Source: Stappia sp. WLB 29 (lineage in GTDB: Bacteria; Pseudomonadota; Alphaproteobacteria; Rhizobiales; Stappiaceae). From it: a DNA stretch of 64,000 nucleotides. Shown one piece after another: positions 63,576-64,000 of the stretch. A program made the translations under genes and the position numbers. Below the pieces are notes generated by a model. It ran no database searches and was not told the DNA's origin. It was given only the letters and a program-made list of their open reading frames with translations. Location of the stretch: NCBI RefSeq assembly GCF_023507705.1, contig NZ_JALBGD010000013.1, positions 1 to 64,000 on the forward strand. The letters run 5' to 3'. Position 1 is the stretch's first letter; each line of letters opens with the position of its first letter.

Positions 63576-64000
63576 GTGACCGACGAGACCCCGATACAGC
63601 GCAACTCCAGCCTCGCCCTGGAGCGCCTACGCATCATCGTCGACCAGCTGGAACGGGAAGCCCGTGACCAGCTGCCGACCGAGCGCGAACTCGCGGAGGA
63701 AATCGGCGTCGGAAGGCGGGCCGTGCGCCGCGCCCTCGACGTGCTGGAAGCGGAAGGGCGGATCTGGCGCCGCCAGGGAGCCGGCACGTTCATCTCTGCG
63801 GCCCGCAACCGGGCTGAGAACCGCATTCGCCATCTGCCCGAACTTTCCAACATGTTCGAGGTAATGGAAGTTCGACTGCGCATCGAGCCGGCGCTCGCCC
63901 GCCTCGCCGCATTGCGGGCCACCGCCGCCGACATCGCCCGCATGCGCGAAATCTCGGAAAAGGTCGCCGCGGCAACCGACATGGACAGCCGCGAGCTCTG
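63576..64000 (+). CDS. FadR-type GntR family transcriptional regulator (partial)
   Basis: The gene is cut by the right edge after 141 codons. The GntR winged helix-turn-helix is clear: LPTERELAEEIGVGRRAVRR followed by ALDVLEAEGRIWRRQGAGTF (about 33-72). The beginning of the FCD ligand-binding domain follows (MFEVMEVRLRIEPALARLAA), placing it in the FadR subfamily that senses small carboxylic acids. The start is a GTG at 63576; I found no better in-frame start. It is divergent from the MOSC gene. The ligand and targets lie outside what the window shows. Confidence 0.88.
   Translation, partial: MTDETPIQRNSSLALERLRIIVDQLEREARDQLPTERELAEEIGVGRRAVRRALDVLEAEGRIWRRQGAGTFISAARNRAENRIRHLPELSNMFEVMEVRLRIEPALARLAALRATAADIARMREISEKVAAATDMDSREL

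Overview
The window is about 64 kb of GC-rich, densely packed alphaproteobacterial chromosome. A Caulobacter-type flagellar block (fliF-fliG-fliH-fliN-flbD-flhA) beside a DUF1153/SciP gene, together with an Ecm4-type glutathione transferase, an Omp19-like lipoprotein, a TroA-type metal importer and a GlpR-Ugp-type sugar importer, suggests a Hyphomicrobiales/Stappiaceae-like marine or soil bacterium. The taxonomic guess is inference. I see no rRNA, tRNA, CRISPR array, insertion sequence or prophage.

Layout. 1-7.4 kb: a truncated ABC exporter, trmL, hemF, an ATPase, and a leftward group (DUF1285, Nudix, DUF6111, CCA-adding enzyme). 7.5-14.4 kb: a coupled MoxR / DUF58 / BatA-DUF4159 / large membrane protein operon, probably for envelope stress. 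14.4-22.3 kb: acetyltransferases, glutathionyl-hydroquinone reductase, a Nudix hydrolase, a 37-residue ORF with its own leader and terminator, a phosphoesterase, YbaK, and the aguB-aguA pair that turns agmatine into putrescine. 22.4-34.8 kb: flagellar genes on the minus strand with SciP, flgD and fliK. 35.1-42.6 kb: mnmA, methyltransferases, a membrane-associated hydrolase, the Tat-exported phosphatase PhoX, a small acetyltransferase and a dienelactone hydrolase.

42.7-50.8 kb: the most unusual region. It is a leftward four-gene operon of unrecognised proteins: a 782-residue all-beta protein, a 367-residue protein that may have an ABBA-prenyltransferase-like fold, a 319-residue alpha/alpha-toroid-like protein, and a 1224-residue protein with an N-terminal beta-propeller and a membrane-inserting C-terminus. 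The genes overlap, are preceded by an AT-rich control region, and end at a good terminator. I know of no described system with this gene order.

51-55 kb: a TroABCD-type Zn/Mn importer with repeated upstream operator-like sites. 55.2-60.5 kb: a DeoR/GlpR repressor, with two identical 12-bp palindromes in front of it, followed by a Ugp-type ABC importer. 60.7-64 kb: an Omp19-like lipoprotein, an AraC regulator, a MOSC protein, and a FadR-type GntR regulator cut by the right edge. Many gene junctions are ATGA, GTGA or TGATG overlaps, which indicates translational coupling throughout.
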